From positions 558,001 to 622,000 of the forward strand of contig MCGE01000005.1 of assembly GCA_002105175.1 (NCBI GenBank): DNA of 64,000 nt, read 5' to 3'. The DNA comes from Absidia repens (Eukaryota; Mucoromycota; Mucoromycetes; Mucorales; Cunninghamellaceae). A program made the translations under genes and the position numbers. The notes beneath the pieces were generated by a model. It was not told the origin of the DNA, ran no database searches, and saw nothing but the letters and a program-made list of their open reading frames with translations. This document shows, in pieces, positions 47,753 to 60,543 of the stretch; positions within the stretch are counted from its first letter, which is position 1; each line of letters begins with the position of its first letter.

Positions 47753-50605
47753 CTAAAGTTTGTTTTCCAAAGACTTGTTATTCTTCAAAGCAACCAAGCT
47801 AGCAATCACATCGTCCAAAGGAATGGTCTTGCCCTTGGCCTTGGTTCCAACATCATCGCGGTTACGCACGTTGACGGACTTGCTGGACTGTTCTTCTTCA
47901 CCAACGACAAAGACAAAGTTGTAATGGGCCAATTCGCTGTTTCGGATCTTTTTGTTGAGAGTATTGTCAGAGAGGTCAGCATCCACATAGATACCGAGTT
48001 CATTCAATCGGGAAGTGATTTCTTCAGCATAGCCAAAGTAAGGGGCAGCAACAGGGACGACACTGATTTGGCGAGGAGACAACCAGAAGGGATACTTGCC
48101 ACCGAAATGTTCAATCAAGATACCCATCATTCTTTCAACGGAACCCAGAATGGCGCGGTGAATGATAACAGGTCGGTTGAAGTTGTCGGAGGTGTTGGTG
48201 CTGTCAGTGCGGTATTCCAATTCGAAACGTTCAGGTAATTGGAAATCAAGCTGGATGGTGGCACATTGATGCTTACGGCGTAAAGCATCGGAAATCACGA
48301 TATCAATCTTGGGACCGTAGAAGGCACCATCACCAGCATTCAATTCCCAGGTAAAGCCCTTTTCTTCAGCGAATCGGACAAGAGCAGCTTCCAATTTCTG
48401 TCAAAAAATCAAATAAATACAAAGTTCAATATTAGTATGCTGGTCAAAATCACACGCTAATCCATCCATTCCTTTTTATTATTATTTACCTTTTCAGCAC
48501 TATCCCAAACAGCGACTTCACCAATGAAGTTTTCAGGACGAGTAGAAAGTTTCAAATGGAATTCAAAGCCGAACACACCATACACATGGCTCATGAATTC
48601 AAAACAGTTGGTCATTTCTTCATCGATCTAGAATATATAACAAGTAAATATGAATAAGTTGATCGTTTTTAAACATCGAATGATGTTGCCTATATATATA
48701 CATATATATATATTCACAAATGGTTACCTGGTCTTGACGACAGAAGATGTGAGCATCATCTTGTTGGAAGCGACGGACACGAGTCAAACCAGAGAGAGCA
48801 CCAGAAAATTCGTTACGGTGAAGAACACCGAAATCAGCGAAACGGACAGGCAAATCACGGTAACTACGTTCCTTGTGGCCAAACATCAAACAATGACTGG
48901 GACAGTTCATGGGCTTCAAAGCAAACTTTTCCTTGTCGACATCCAGACAGAACATGTTTTCTTGGTATTTAGCAGCATGACCGGATTGGTTCCAAAGCTT
49001 GAGGTTGAACATATTGGGTGTGATAACTTCAGTGAATCCACGGACGCGGTATTGGTCCTTGATCATATCCATCAGAGCATTGTACATACGAGCACCATGA
49101 GGAAGCATGAAAGCGGAGCCTGGAGACAATTCATGGAAAAAGAAGAGTTCTTGTTCCTATCAGATAAAACATAGTATTTGAATAAAAAAAAAGTTAGTAA
49201 AGCCACTACAAAATATAAACCGTAAGGATCATTCCTTTTTGTCACTTACACGACCAATCTTACGATGATCACGTTTGGAGGCTTCTTCAATAAACTTCTT
49301 GTATTCGGTCAATTGTTTCTTATCAGGGAAGGAAATACCATACAAACGTTGGAGAGAGTCATTCTTAGCATCACCCAAGAAGTAAGAGGCAGAGTTCTAT
49401 ATAAGGAAAAGTATACATATAAAGCCCATGGTCATCAGTGACATCGTCGTATCGAATTAAATTAAGCTCTTTTTTTTAAAAAAAAAATGTTACCTTGGTG
49501 ACAGACATAGCCTTGACGCGACCAGTATGAGGGACATGAGGACCTCTACATAAATCAATCAAAGGACCGCAACGGTAAACAGTGGTGGAAGTGCCGTCAG
49601 GGATTTTGTCGTTGATGATGTGGACTTTGTAAGGGTTGTGCTTGAACATTTCCAAGAGGTTTTCCTTTGTCATTTCCAATCGCACAAAGGGTTGTTTTTC
49701 CTTGCCGATCATACCGACCAACTTTTCGAGACTGGCGTAATCTTGTTGAGACACGACACTAAAAGCAATATGATATAAAATAAAACCGATAATCTGATGA
49801 GTAATCTAGATAATAGAGTATTGGTACTATGTATCTGTATATAAATGTACAATTTCTTACCGATCCTTAAGACCCATTTCATAGTAGAAACCTTCTTCAA
49901 GAGGGGGACCAATACAGAGATGACAGCCATAATGACGTTCACAAGCTTCGCCGAGCATGTGAGCACTGGAATGCCAGAATACACGCTTTCCTTCGGGGTG
50001 TTCAAAGTCCAAAAGTTCAAGAGCGCAGGAGGCTTCGAAAGGACGTTCCAAATCCCATACTTCACCGTCGACCTTGGCAATCACAGTACGTTCAGCGAGC
50101 GACTTGGCGATACCGAGGGCAATTGACATAGGGGAAGTTTCCCAAGAAGTACCTTCCTTTACAGTACCATCAGGTAAAGTGATAGTGATGGCTTCGCGAG
50201 GCTTGTCTAAAAGAGAATCGCAGGAGTTAGAAAACCAACAGGTACAGCCTATGTATCAATTCGGTTTTCTTTAACTTACTTTTGATGGATTCGTCGTATT
50301 CAACCTTAAGACGGTCAAACATGTCAATTCGGTGTTGCAAATATTCGGGAGCAGGAGTGAACTGTAATATACAAAACACACCAAGGACAATTCAGAAAGA
50401 AAAACAAAAAGGAAGGATTATGAAGAGTTAGTGAGCGACAAAGGGAATTTCAGAAATATAAATATGTATTCCATGTACTTACTTCCAAAGGGTATTCGCT
50501 TTCATTGGCTTTAGGCTTCTTAGCTTTCTTTTCAGCCTTGGGAGCAGCAGGTTTTTTGTCGTTGACGGTCATGGTGGCCATCTTTTCTTCAACAGGAGGA
50601 CACAT
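47753..50605 (-). CDS. THS1: Threonyl-tRNA synthetase
   Basis: Charges tRNA-Thr in the cytosol, and possibly in mitochondria. Exons 50605-50483, 50361-50280, 50206-49861, 49758-49494, 49396-49250, 49156-48728, 48627-48490 and 48397-47753 join in phase to 724 aa. A Lys-rich eukaryotic extension (1-40) is followed by a TGS domain ([20 protein letters not shown]), the editing/SAD domain ([19 protein letters not shown]), and the class II core. The core shows the zinc-site region [15 protein letters not shown], motif 2 ([20 protein letters not shown]) and motif 3 ([20 protein letters not shown]). The anticodon domain ends in VGEEEQ and the C-terminus. The start could also be the Met at 50581, which has a better Kozak context (AAGATGGCC). 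Two start sites could serve dual localisation. Confidence 0.97.
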
Positions 50606-50843
50606 TGGTGAAATAAATGAGAAGGGGAAGAGAGAGTAAGGAAAAAAAAATGAGTTGAGATTCAAAAAATAAAAAATGTGGCCAAGATTCAATACAAGCC
50701 ACCAATAGATACAATTTGAGTCACCGCTATAAAATTTTGATTTTTATTTGACATGTATAAGGAAAAGGGGAGCAAGGGACGGTGATGCGAGAAAATAAAA
50801 TGTATATAAATATGTATATGCTAAAGACTAATAAGGTCTTAAT

Positions 50844-52688
50844 CTATTCAGGTTTCCCGATGATACCTTTACCCCAGTTTTGAATAACACGAGAGCATTG
50901 AGTACGGATATGTTGAGATCGCTTGCCCTTCCAAAGTCCGAGAGCATCCAGTTGTCTAGCATGATGCACGCATTGTTCCCAGTAAAATTTGGCATAAAGT
51001 CGATTTTCGATAACATGCTGTCATAAAAATTCCAATAAGTCATCATGTGTCATCATATATATTCATGAACCCCATTTTTCTACTTACGTCAAAGGCTGAC
51101 AGTTCTGATTTTTCAATTTCTGGAAGTTCCACCATATAATCATCAGGCAAGACCCAAAATTCGCCGCCTGTCAAATAAGATGAGAAAAGACAAGCTGCTC
51201 TACTATCTAAAAACCGTTCGGCGCACCTTTGAAATAAATGGCAGATTAGTCATTTTTGAATAAACGCAAAAAAATCGAACCACTGACTTACCAAGGTTGT
51301 ACGGATTTACTCTCGATAACAATGGGTTCATAATGGAAATCATAGCGACTGACAGGATATAAAGTGGTAGCATATTTCCATACATTGAGGTCAGTTGGGC
51401 CAGTATTTGGTTTCCAATGTTTATCCAGTAAAAACATAGCATCATCATTGACAAGTTCCAATAAGCGAGATTTGGTGAAGGGAAGTTTGTAGAGAGTGCT
51501 TTCTTGTACCGGGAAACCAAACATAGGCACAACAAGCACATCACCATCACGTAAGAGAGAGTCAAACATCGCTTTGTTCGTTTCCAATGTACGTCGAATG
51601 TCTGTTGCAGGTACCATATTCGAAGGCATTTCCATGATAAAATCCGTTTGAGCAAAGAGGCGAGCCAAATTACGGTCGGCATTTTGAGGCAATAAAACAG
51701 AAAGGCCTGGACGGACGGATTCTGATAAATGAATATCTACACGTTTTGATAGCTCGGCATGCTTATTGTATTGTTCGCGAATCCTATTCTGATGTTCCAC
51801 GTTGGTATCCATGCACAGAGTGACTGATATATGACCTAAATAAAATAAAACCCCCAATAAATAAAGATAGAACATAATTGTGCATTACAAATGATGACAC
51901 TACCTACCTTTCCAATAATCTGCCAAACGTTCCAAATCAGACCATGTTCCAGGAGTGACCACAGTAACAATACTGATATCATCATTTAGAGGAGATTCAG
52001 AAGACTTGAGCCAAAATGGGTGAATGGAGTCTGTGGTTTGATAGTGAGCTTTTGCAAATAGCTTTGACATCTTCAAGCCATGAGTCATATTGTCGAGGAC
52101 AGAGGAAGCGCTATCCTGATCATAAGTCCTTTGAGGAATCCAGTTGTCCCCAAAACGAGCATCTAAAGTATCAGAGGAAAGCCAAATCCACAAGTGATGA
52201 AGAGATAAAAAGATTGAGAATACAACGTACAGCAATAGAAGGAATCGCACAATAGTCGATCGAGCCAAAACACTGAGCCAGCCGGTAGGTGTTTTCGCAG
52301 GTCCACCAAATGCTGCTGTATGCTTGTCTTGAGGTAAAAGAGGTCCAGAGGAGGAAGAGGAAGAGGGTAATGATGAAGATGATGAAGAGGAGGAATCGAA
52401 TATGCAATCAACTTGATGATGGAATAAGTTGAGGTAGTGTTGCAAAGTGGATGAAGTGTTGGTACGAGAGGTTGGCTTTTTCGACGGAAAAGTGGGAGGA
52501 AGAGGAGAAGAAGGAGAAGGATAAGAGTCCATAATGGCCGGTTTTTGCGATTCTTTTATGGAATAGAGTTGATTTGATGTGGTGGAGTTGATAGACGGCT
52601 TCCGTTGATGTGAGTTTGTACGAGCAGTTTTGGATATGGAAGAGGACCGAGAATGATGAGGTCTCGAAGACGGAATGGCGTCAGACAT
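50844..52688 (-). CDS. Type II membrane glycosyltransferase, GT49/LARGE-like
   Basis: Probable Golgi glycosyltransferase. Exons 52688-51908, 51835-51292, 51226-51088 and 51017-50844 join in phase to 545 aa. A cytosolic Ser/Pro-rich N-terminus (1-145) leads to one signal-anchor (TIVRFLLLLYVVFSIFLSLH). The lumenal domain starts with DDISIVTVVTPGTWSDLERL, then HISVTLCMDTNVE, RNLARLFAQTDFIMEMPSNM, and late motifs YDFHYEPIVIESK and GEFWVLPDDYMVELPE, in the order seen in GT49 (LARGE second domain/B4GAT1) proteins. In animals these act on dystroglycan glycans; the fungal acceptor is unknown. It is divergent from the RecQ gene. Confidence 0.82.
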
Positions 52689-53389
52689 GAATGAATTTTA
52701 TTTTTGTTTTATTTTTTTTGACTGTTTCTGTTTTGTAAGGGGTAAAAAGAAATTGAAGGAGGTGGGCTGAATTAATACCAGAAAGAGAGCGGGCAAAAAA
52801 AAAAAAAAAAAAAAAAATTAGGGCTACAATCCCCTTTTTTTTGGTCTGGCCATGATTTAAACGCCGGTGATCAACCATTGGATGTCCTTAATTTCAGTCA
52901 ATAATTGCCTTCACTCTGAATTATTGACCAAGTTCGATATTTGATACAAAAATAAGGACTTGACCGTGACATATTGTTTCCAATGGAGAATATTGGTCCC
53001 CTTTACCTAGGAGCTACAATAACAAACCAGGGTAACAATGGTCCTCTTTCTTGAGATTCTTACTATTTTGGATATGATTAATATTATATTATTGTATTGG
53101 TAAAAATGAGCTTCAAAGCTAACAAAGACAGGCCAAAACTGATTTCAGGCACATTTTTAAAACATATATTTTTCATGGAATGTTTTTGCTTCGGGATTCT
53201 TGATTGTACAGTACAGTACTACAGTACTGTACAAGCAGTTTACCTAATTTTTTTCTACAATGAAGATTAGGCGCGTTTGGAGAAATTGATTGAAACGGGG
53301 TTTAAATACTCCTTGATTTTGGTTTTCTGTTTTAAAAAAAAACCTTCCTTTTCATTCTCCTTTATGCGAGTGAATTTTATTATCTTGAT
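52689..53389. promoter_or_regulatory. Intergenic region between divergent GT49 and RecQ genes
   Basis: About 700 bp. Two motif copies face each gene: ATTTAAACGCCGG at about 52854 (about 165 bp from the GT49 start) and, in the opposite orientation, ACGGGGTTTAAATACT at about 53295 (about 85 bp from the RecQ start). A palindrome-like GTACAGTACAGTACTACAGTACTGTAC lies at about 53205-53232. An A21 run is at about 52797. Confidence 0.6.
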
Positions 53390-56300
53390 ATGACGAAACG
53401 ATCTTCAGTGATTGATCTCACAGATTCGGACACCAATGACGCTAATGATATAAGCAACTCCACAGCACGTAAAAGAAAAGCGTCTTCAAGAAGCTCATCA
53501 ATATCTGAAAAAGTAAAATCCATTTGTGTTTCTCTCGTTACTATCTTTAATGACTTAGTTCTAAAATATTGTTTTCTAGATCAATTGCTTTCGTATAGAA
53601 TATCGTCATTGTGAAGACAAGAAAAATGGCCTAGAAAATTATTTATCAACTGAAGACGATAACCCCTACAAAAGGCAAAAAGCCATGGCCTCACGGTACA
53701 GTTGTTATTACAGGTACTCACGAATACAAATAAATACTAAATGATCTTTTGCTTCCATGTTTTATTAGAACGACACTTATTGATCGAATGGAAGAACTGC
53801 AACTCAAAATAGCCATGGAAGAATCTTTATTGTCAGAATCATCACCAGCACACACACCACCAGGATTGCACTCCACTTCACGTCTCCCGTTTGTCATTGA
53901 TGATATGGATGACTTTCAACATGAGTCGACTCCACAATACCAGCAGCAACATTTACCCAGCCGAACATCAAGGCCAAGGCCAGCCTTTCCCAGTTTTTAC
54001 AGCAGTAGCAGCAGCAACAATAATAACAACAACAACAGCAGCAACAGCAACAAACGTTTAATATCGTCAGCAGTGCCTTCATCGACTTCTCCGATAAACA
54101 GCCACTATTTACGAAACAATACGGGAACTTTGGATCGAACCAGAAATGTCATGACTACCAATAGAATCAATTTGTCCGAACAAAACCATCCATGGTCTCG
54201 CGATGTGACGAAGGCACTACAGCAAAGCTTTCGTTTGACTCAATTCCGCACCAATCAACTGGAAGCCATCAATGCAACATTATCCGGTCGTGATGTCTTT
54301 GTGCTTATGCCAACCGGTGGTGGCAAAAGCCTATGCTACCAGCTCCCATCTATCATACAGCGCTATGAACACCGTGGTGTGACGATCGTGATCTCGCCTT
54401 TGTTGTCTCTTATGCATGATCAAGTGGCGCAATTGGTTAAAAGCCGTGGTATTCCTGCTACATTTTTGAACGGGGAAATATCAGCATCTCAACGTCAATG
54501 GATAATGAACGACCTGAATTCTTCGAAACCAAGCATGAATCTTCTGTATATTACACCGGAACAATTACAATCATCAACGTCGCTGAACTCAGCTCTATCC
54601 TCCTTGGCGCAGCGACAACTCTTGGCACGATTTGTGATTGACGAAGCTCATTGCATATCACAGTGGGGTCATGATTTTCGGCCGGTGTACTCTAAACTGG
54701 GCTTCTTGCGCTCCCGCTATCACAACGTTCCACTCATGGCTCTCACTGCTACGGCGACGCAAATTGTACAACGGGATATCATTGCTGTGTTGAAAATACA
54801 AGGATGCGAAATATTGAAGCAAAGCTTCCATCGAAAAAATCTCACGTAAGTAAATCGTCTTTTTGAGGGGAAAAAAAGTGGTATAGCTTAATGAACTATT
54901 TTTACTCACTTTCTCTCTCTCCCTCTCCCTATATATATATGGATATTACCATATGTAGTTACCAAGTCATTGATAAGGGAAGCAAGAAACAACACATGGA
55001 CGACATGAAGGACTTTATAACGTCACTAGGCTCAAGTACCGTTGGGATCATTTATTGTCTAACTACGAAGCAATGCGAAACTCTGGCGAAGGAACTCACG
55101 GCAAGTGGTATCAAAAGCGATTACTATCACGGGGATTTGGATATGAACACCCGATTGCGAAAACAACAAGCGTGGCAACGTGGCGAATTTCCGGTGATGG
55201 TGGCGACGATAGCGTTTGGAATGGGAATCGACAAGGCTGATGTGCGTTTTGTGGTCCATGAATCGATGCCAGCGTCATTGGAAGGCTACTATCAAGAAAC
55301 AGGGAGGGCAGGGAGGGATGGGAAGCCGGCGGTGTGTCGCATGTACTACTCGTATTCCGATACTCATTTCCACCGGACGATGATGACAAAAGGATCCTCT
55401 CAAAGAAAGACCGTCAAACAACAATGTGAACAGCTCCATGCCATGGTGAACTATTGCGAAGATCAAACAGAATGCCGTCGGTGCCTGTTATTGGCCTATT
55501 TTGGCGAACAAGTCAGCTCGAACCTATGCCAGAAACAGTGCGATCACTGCTCATCTCCAGCTACTGGTCTTACCATGCATACTTTCACCTCCGATGAAAT
55601 CAAATCAGTGGTGACATTATTGGAATTTTCTTCAGATGGTAACAGCATCACATTACTACAGCTGGTGGACATGTGCCGTGGAATGAAAAACAAGGCAATT
55701 ACTGAGAAAGGGCTTAATCGGTTGAATGGGTACGGAAAACTAGCGCATTTTGATAAACGGACAGTGGAACGTCTACTAGTGCAATTGATCTTGAAGGGTA
55801 TTTTAGATGAACGTGTCACCGGTGGAAAGTATTCACATATATACATCCGGGTAATCCTCTTTATAGCATTCTCATTACTGAAGAAGAAGAATCGGAGAGG
55901 AAAACAACTGATGATTTTTTTTTTTATTGATTCAAACTATAGGTTGGATCAAAGGTATCAACCACCAATCAACAAGTCATAAAAATTGGGATGGCAGCGA
56001 AAACCAAGAAACCAAACAACTCCAGCACACCGTCAATAGAATCAGAACTAGAATCATCATCACCAATACTACATAGATCCCCTCCACCAACCACTTTACC
56101 GGTGCGAAACAGTAGACCAATCTCAGGCACGGCAGCAACTCCAATATCTCAATTTATTCGGGAAGATTGTCGCAAGGAACTGAACAACGAACGAAACAAT
56201 GTAAGTCAACCGATAAACATTCATGCATCAAGAGATCGGGTAATCCATTGTACTAATTTGCTTGTTTATCTTATTCTCTTGTAGTTGATTAAAGATCATG

Positions 56301-56564
56301 GCTCCGAATCAGTATTCGACGACGCGACCTTGAATATTTTGGTAAAGTAGATATATATGAGAAAAGAACAAATTATATTATACACACGGACAACACCATG
56401 CGCTTACTCTTTTTTTTTTTTAGGCTTCTCGATTACCGAATAGCATCGGCGAATTTGTCAACTTGGTGGAAATATCAGACGACGAATTTGAAACTCATGG
56501 GAATAGACTGTTGAAAATATGCAAGCGTTATGCACAAAAGCTTCAAGGGAATCATAGTTTGTAG
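53390..56564 (+). CDS. RecQ-family DNA helicase (Sgs1/BLM-like) with C-terminal HRDC-like segment
   Basis: Unwinds recombination and replication intermediates in the nucleus. Exons 53390-53512, 53580-53713, 53769-54845, 54959-55850, 55943-56200, 56285-56341 and 56424-56564 join in phase to 893 aa. The N-terminus is Ser-rich and short. Helicase motifs are in order: motif I MPTGGGKSLCYQLP (about residue 265), VIDEAHCISQWGHDFRP (about 377), LMALTATAT, YYHGDLD, FGMGIDKADVRFVVH and QETGRAGRDGKPA. The RecQ zinc-binding part has CEDQTECRRC and CQKQCDHC, and a winged-helix region follows. The last about 60 residues resemble an HRDC helix bundle. At 893 aa it is shorter than Sgs1 or BLM (about 1400 aa), so much of the usual N-terminal region is missing. 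Confidence 0.93.
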
Positions 56565-57332
56565 CTGTATTATATCATTTATCTCATTGTTGTATCCATA
56601 TTATTTTTCAATCATAATAAAATATATTATATCCTATTTATTTTGATTTGCCTTTATTTTGCATTATGTATTTGCCTTTGTGTTGTATTTTAGTTTATTT
56701 ATGGGGGCATGAGTATTTTTAGGTATGAATAATGTTTCGAGTATGAATATCATGTTTGGACTAGATATAACAGGAACAGTGATGAGTAAATCCCAGGATT
56801 AGACGGGAAGCAGTGGAAACTGATTAGCAATAGACCGTTATACACTCCATCAAAAGTTGTATGTATGAATAGATATATCACAATCTTCTGTGCGAATTGA
56901 GGGATGCATTTTATAAATAAAGAAAAAAAAACCTTCCACTCTAATATAGAATAACGCAGGCATCGTTTTACCGCATCTCCCTACTAACACCAATAGCTCT
57001 CAATTGTCAAACATAGTCATATAATCCTTCCCTTCCCCTCCCTTATCCAATCCAGCCAGTACCTAGTCCTTTCCATTCCACTCATATAATGATCAACATT
57101 TTCCAAAAAAAAAAAAAAAAAAAAAGTGACATCAGTGAAGCACACTGAAATGTTTATTTTGCATTGGAATAAAAAAACTGTTCAATATAAAAATACATAC
57201 AATGAAGGGTCAATGAATAAAATGTACACTAACTATGAGTAGGTAAAAGGTAATGAATGTAAGATAAGATAGAGTAAAACAATACATGAAGGACGGGATA
57301 GGGTCATCGCATAATTCCAATATCTATATTTT
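56565..57332. other. Spacer between convergent RecQ and LEA2-like genes
   Basis: About 770 bp, AT-rich, with an AATAAAATATATT signal near 56615 for RecQ and an A22 run at about 57104. No gene was found. Confidence 0.55.
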
Positions 57333-58558
57333 TTAAAAGCTGGTGGGGAGACCAGAGGGTAGGCTTGATAATAGACTTGTTGGTACCCCTGGAGCACCCG
57401 ATCCAATCATAGAAGTCAGCCCTGAGAGATCTGAAGGTATGGCGCCGCCACCAGATCCTATCAAACTAGCCAATGGACCAAGTACATCAGACACACCTTT
57501 TGCAACATCCTAAATAATACCAGACAAACATACATATGAGGCCTATTTCTTTTTTTATAAAAAATTCTGCCCTTTTTTTTTTTTTAGTGTACTACTTACA
57601 TCAGGACAGGCAAATGAAGAGCTACTAGAAATAGTAAATGAAATTGGAATGCCGATAATGTTGATATTTGGTGTAACATCATAGTTGATAGTGATATCTT
57701 GCTTTTCGCCACCAGTGATACCACACTTGTTCAAAAGGTCATTAATGATAGGTTTTGTGGTGCTGCCCAGAGCGTCAAATTCAAGGGTGAAGGGGAAGAT
57801 GATGGTCGTGACACCATTTGAGCTTATATGAACATCTGATTTGTTGCCACCACCAATAGGAGTTTTGGAAAGATCTAATCCGGCTAGATTGGGATAAAAA
57901 GCCTATACAATAAAAATATAGTTTGATTATTGTTTGTATATAAGTGTATAAAGAAGGAGAAGAAATGTAATTTAACGATAATTCTGTGTTGTGGCTTTAC
58001 CTTGGCTTCGATATTGCTAAATGTGACGCTTTCTACATTTGGATTGTCCACCGTGATGTTCATATTGAATTGCATGTAAGCTGTTGTTCCATTGAGATTA
58101 AATTGAGGGGTGCCTTGAATACCACCAAATTCTATGGAGGGTTTCTTGAATATAGCAGCCAGTACACCGATCACAATTCCCAGCGCGATGATAATCAATA
58201 AAAAAAAACAGGAGCAGTAGCGTGCCCAGCGAGGACAGCATGTACAGCACCCACAACAAATTCTATCGCAACATGACCGGTGTTCTTTTTCGTCATAATC
58301 GTAAACTTCCTTCGTATTATTGTAATTTGGATCATCCAGGTACTGATATCCATTTTGTTGATGTGCTGGTGGTAGTGGTGCTTTGTTTTGATATTGATCA
58401 TACATGCCATCAGGATCGTAATATGCTTCATTGTGATGAGGTGAAGGTGAATGGACGTCGTTCATTGGGTAAGAATCGTAGTTGTGTTGTAAGGGTGGAG
58501 CATAATGACTAGAGGGTCCTTGTCGAAAGTCGTCATGTTGTTGAGAATAGTAAGCCAT
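57333..58558 (-). CDS. LEA2-domain single-pass membrane protein with Cys-rich juxtamembrane cluster
   Basis: Exons 58558-58001, 57902-57600 and 57509-57333 join in phase to 345 aa. A Tyr/His/Pro-rich cytosolic N-terminus (1-95) ends in a cluster of Cys (RSCCDRICCGCCTCCPRWAR, about 97-116), immediately before a transmembrane helix (FFLLIIIALGIVIGVLAAIF). The ectodomain is LEA2-like: GTTAYMQFNMNITVDNPNVE-type start, SVTFSNIEAKAFYP, and ITINYDVTPNINIIGIPISF. The C-terminal 55 residues are Gly/Ser/Leu-rich. The Cys cluster is suited to palmitoylation, which is an inference. Similar LEA2 proteins in fungi associate with vacuole or plasma membranes, but the function of this one is not known. Confidence 0.8.
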
Positions 58559-59810
58559 GTCCTTTTTTTTTTTTTTGCGAAAAGAAAAGAAAAGAAGAAT
58601 AAAATAATTGGATTTCAGGTGTGAAAAAAAAAAAATATAAGATCGACGATAATAAAACCGAAAAAAGTCTATTTTTACACCAACTTCAAACACCGATAGG
58701 TGTCACCTAATATTCATTACTTGAACATTGCAAATGATTTCTGGAACACTAAGAATCCACGGGGACGTTAGGCTTTATAAGATACCAATGAAGGGTTGAA
58801 TTGAATCAATAATCTTTTGGAATAATAAATCATTTTTGCTGTAACGTCATAATGGATAAACTCTTCGCTTTTCAAAAAAAAAAAAAAAAAAAAAATAGTA
58901 GTAATAAGATCTGACTCTGAAAACCACAATCCCCTTTTTTGTAATTTTCCTCGCTCGTCCTTATCGATGTCTCATACCTTTCTCTGGTCATTTTAACATA
59001 GCATATCTCAAACATTCGAAAGACTGACTTGTCACCCCCCAGACTTTTTTTTTAACAGAAACCAATCCCATGGTATCGTTTGATGATAATCCTATAATAG
59101 TAAGTATATAGAGCATTTTGCAGTATGAATTTGTAAAACGACCTTTTATTGTCAACTGTATTTTAATTTATGGTATATTATAGAATATACCTTATTATTA
59201 ACCATCATACTGTATATTATAGCAGTGTGCATCAATTCATGAAACTTGTAATATGATGTTTGTCGTCTTAAAAAATAAAATCAATTTGAAACTCAGAGGA
59301 AAAGCATGTAATGCGCTTGAGTGATTCATCGAACACCGAAAGCCGACCTTGCCAAAATAAAATGGGCACCTGATTCTCAATTGTGCCATTTTTTTCCTTC
59401 CCATTCCCCCTCTTTTTTTTTTATTATTTTTCGTTTTTCTTCCCCTCCACTGTCAGTCCATGTACAATTGACTTTATTCTATCTTCTACTATTAGTCTAT
59501 TAAACGAAGACGTCTTATCAACAAGTTGGACAACGCAACTCAAAGGCAAGACGTTATTAATCTTCTCTGCCGCTCTATTCTTGTCTTGTTTTATATATAT
59601 ATATATATTTATCTTTTGGTTTAGAAACGTTTTAATCATACCTTTTTCTTCATCTCTCTTCTTCCTTATTTATACGCTATTATCATCACTACTTCTTTTT
59701 GCACAAGCAGCGGTAAACTTTGGCTGAAAAACAGGAACTTTCCTTATCTATTTCATACACACGGGACTATCAAGCTTCATAGTACTTAGCAAGTTTTACT
59801 ATCAAACAGT
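58559..59810. other. Divergent promoter region and leader of the Yippee gene
   Basis: About 1.25 kb between divergent genes. The left part is AT-rich with an A22 run (about 58874). The right part (59390-59720) is pyrimidine-rich with an open frame of very biased composition (Phe/Ser/Leu) that looks like leader rather than protein. Confidence 0.5.
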
Positions 59811-60434
59811 ATGGGACTCAAATATCGGACTTACCTTGATGGCACAATTATTTATGGCTGCACCAATTGCAAAACGCATTTATCAACAGGGGATTCCCTT
59901 ATATCACGGGTAGGTCACTACAATATATTTATTTATCTGGCTTGGGTGGCGAAGGAATGGCTGATGATTATTTTTGGTTTTGTTTTTTTATCACTTATCT
60001 TTCCTTTAGCGATTCCAAGGTCAGCATGGTCAGGCATTCTTATTCAAGTTTGTGTAAGTATAATAAAATAAAATAAAATAAGGATGACGACGATAGTGGT
60101 GATAATCATGTCGATCAAAAGATGGAAATCAAAACTACGATCTAACAAGATGATTTGGTTCAATTTAGGGTAAATATCATTCCAGGTGAGGAGCAAGAAC
60201 GAAATATGACTACTGGGGTGCATGTAGTACAGGATATATCATGTTGTCAATGTAAAACGGTAGTTGGCTGGACTTATGTAAGTTGATTTTGACTATAGAA
60301 TGCAAAAAAATGCTACTAATAATTTTATCTCTTGAATACATATGATAAAATAGGTCAAAGCTTATGATGAAGAAAACCAGTACAAGGAAGGCAAATATAT
60401 TCTCGAAAAGAAACTATTGACAGACGTCCTTTAG
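59811..60434 (+). CDS. Yippee-family zinc-binding protein
   Basis: Exons 59811-59909, 60010-60053, 60169-60277 and 60354-60434 join in phase to 110 aa, the standard Yippee length. The two zinc half-sites are CTNC (residues 17-20) and CCQC (about 72-75), more than 50 residues apart as in the family. The core GQHGQAFLFKFVVNIIPGEE and the VGWTYVKAYDEENQYKEGKY end are diagnostic. The 44-bp second exon carries the conserved RFQGQHG segment. Yippee (YPEL/Moh1) proteins are cytosolic or nuclear and linked to the GID ubiquitin ligase in yeast and to growth control in animals. Confidence 0.95.
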
Positions 60435-60507
60435 ATAGTACTATCATCATATCATCCCTAACGTAGAGTTTTAGTTTCACTTTCTACATCCTTTTATCCA
60501 TATCACC

Positions 60508-60543
<36 letters not shown>

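Noticed and set aside
59383..59727. 114-codon Phe/Ser/Leu-rich frame before Yippee
   Set aside because: It matches the pyrimidine-rich leaders seen at other genes here and is unlikely to be protein.
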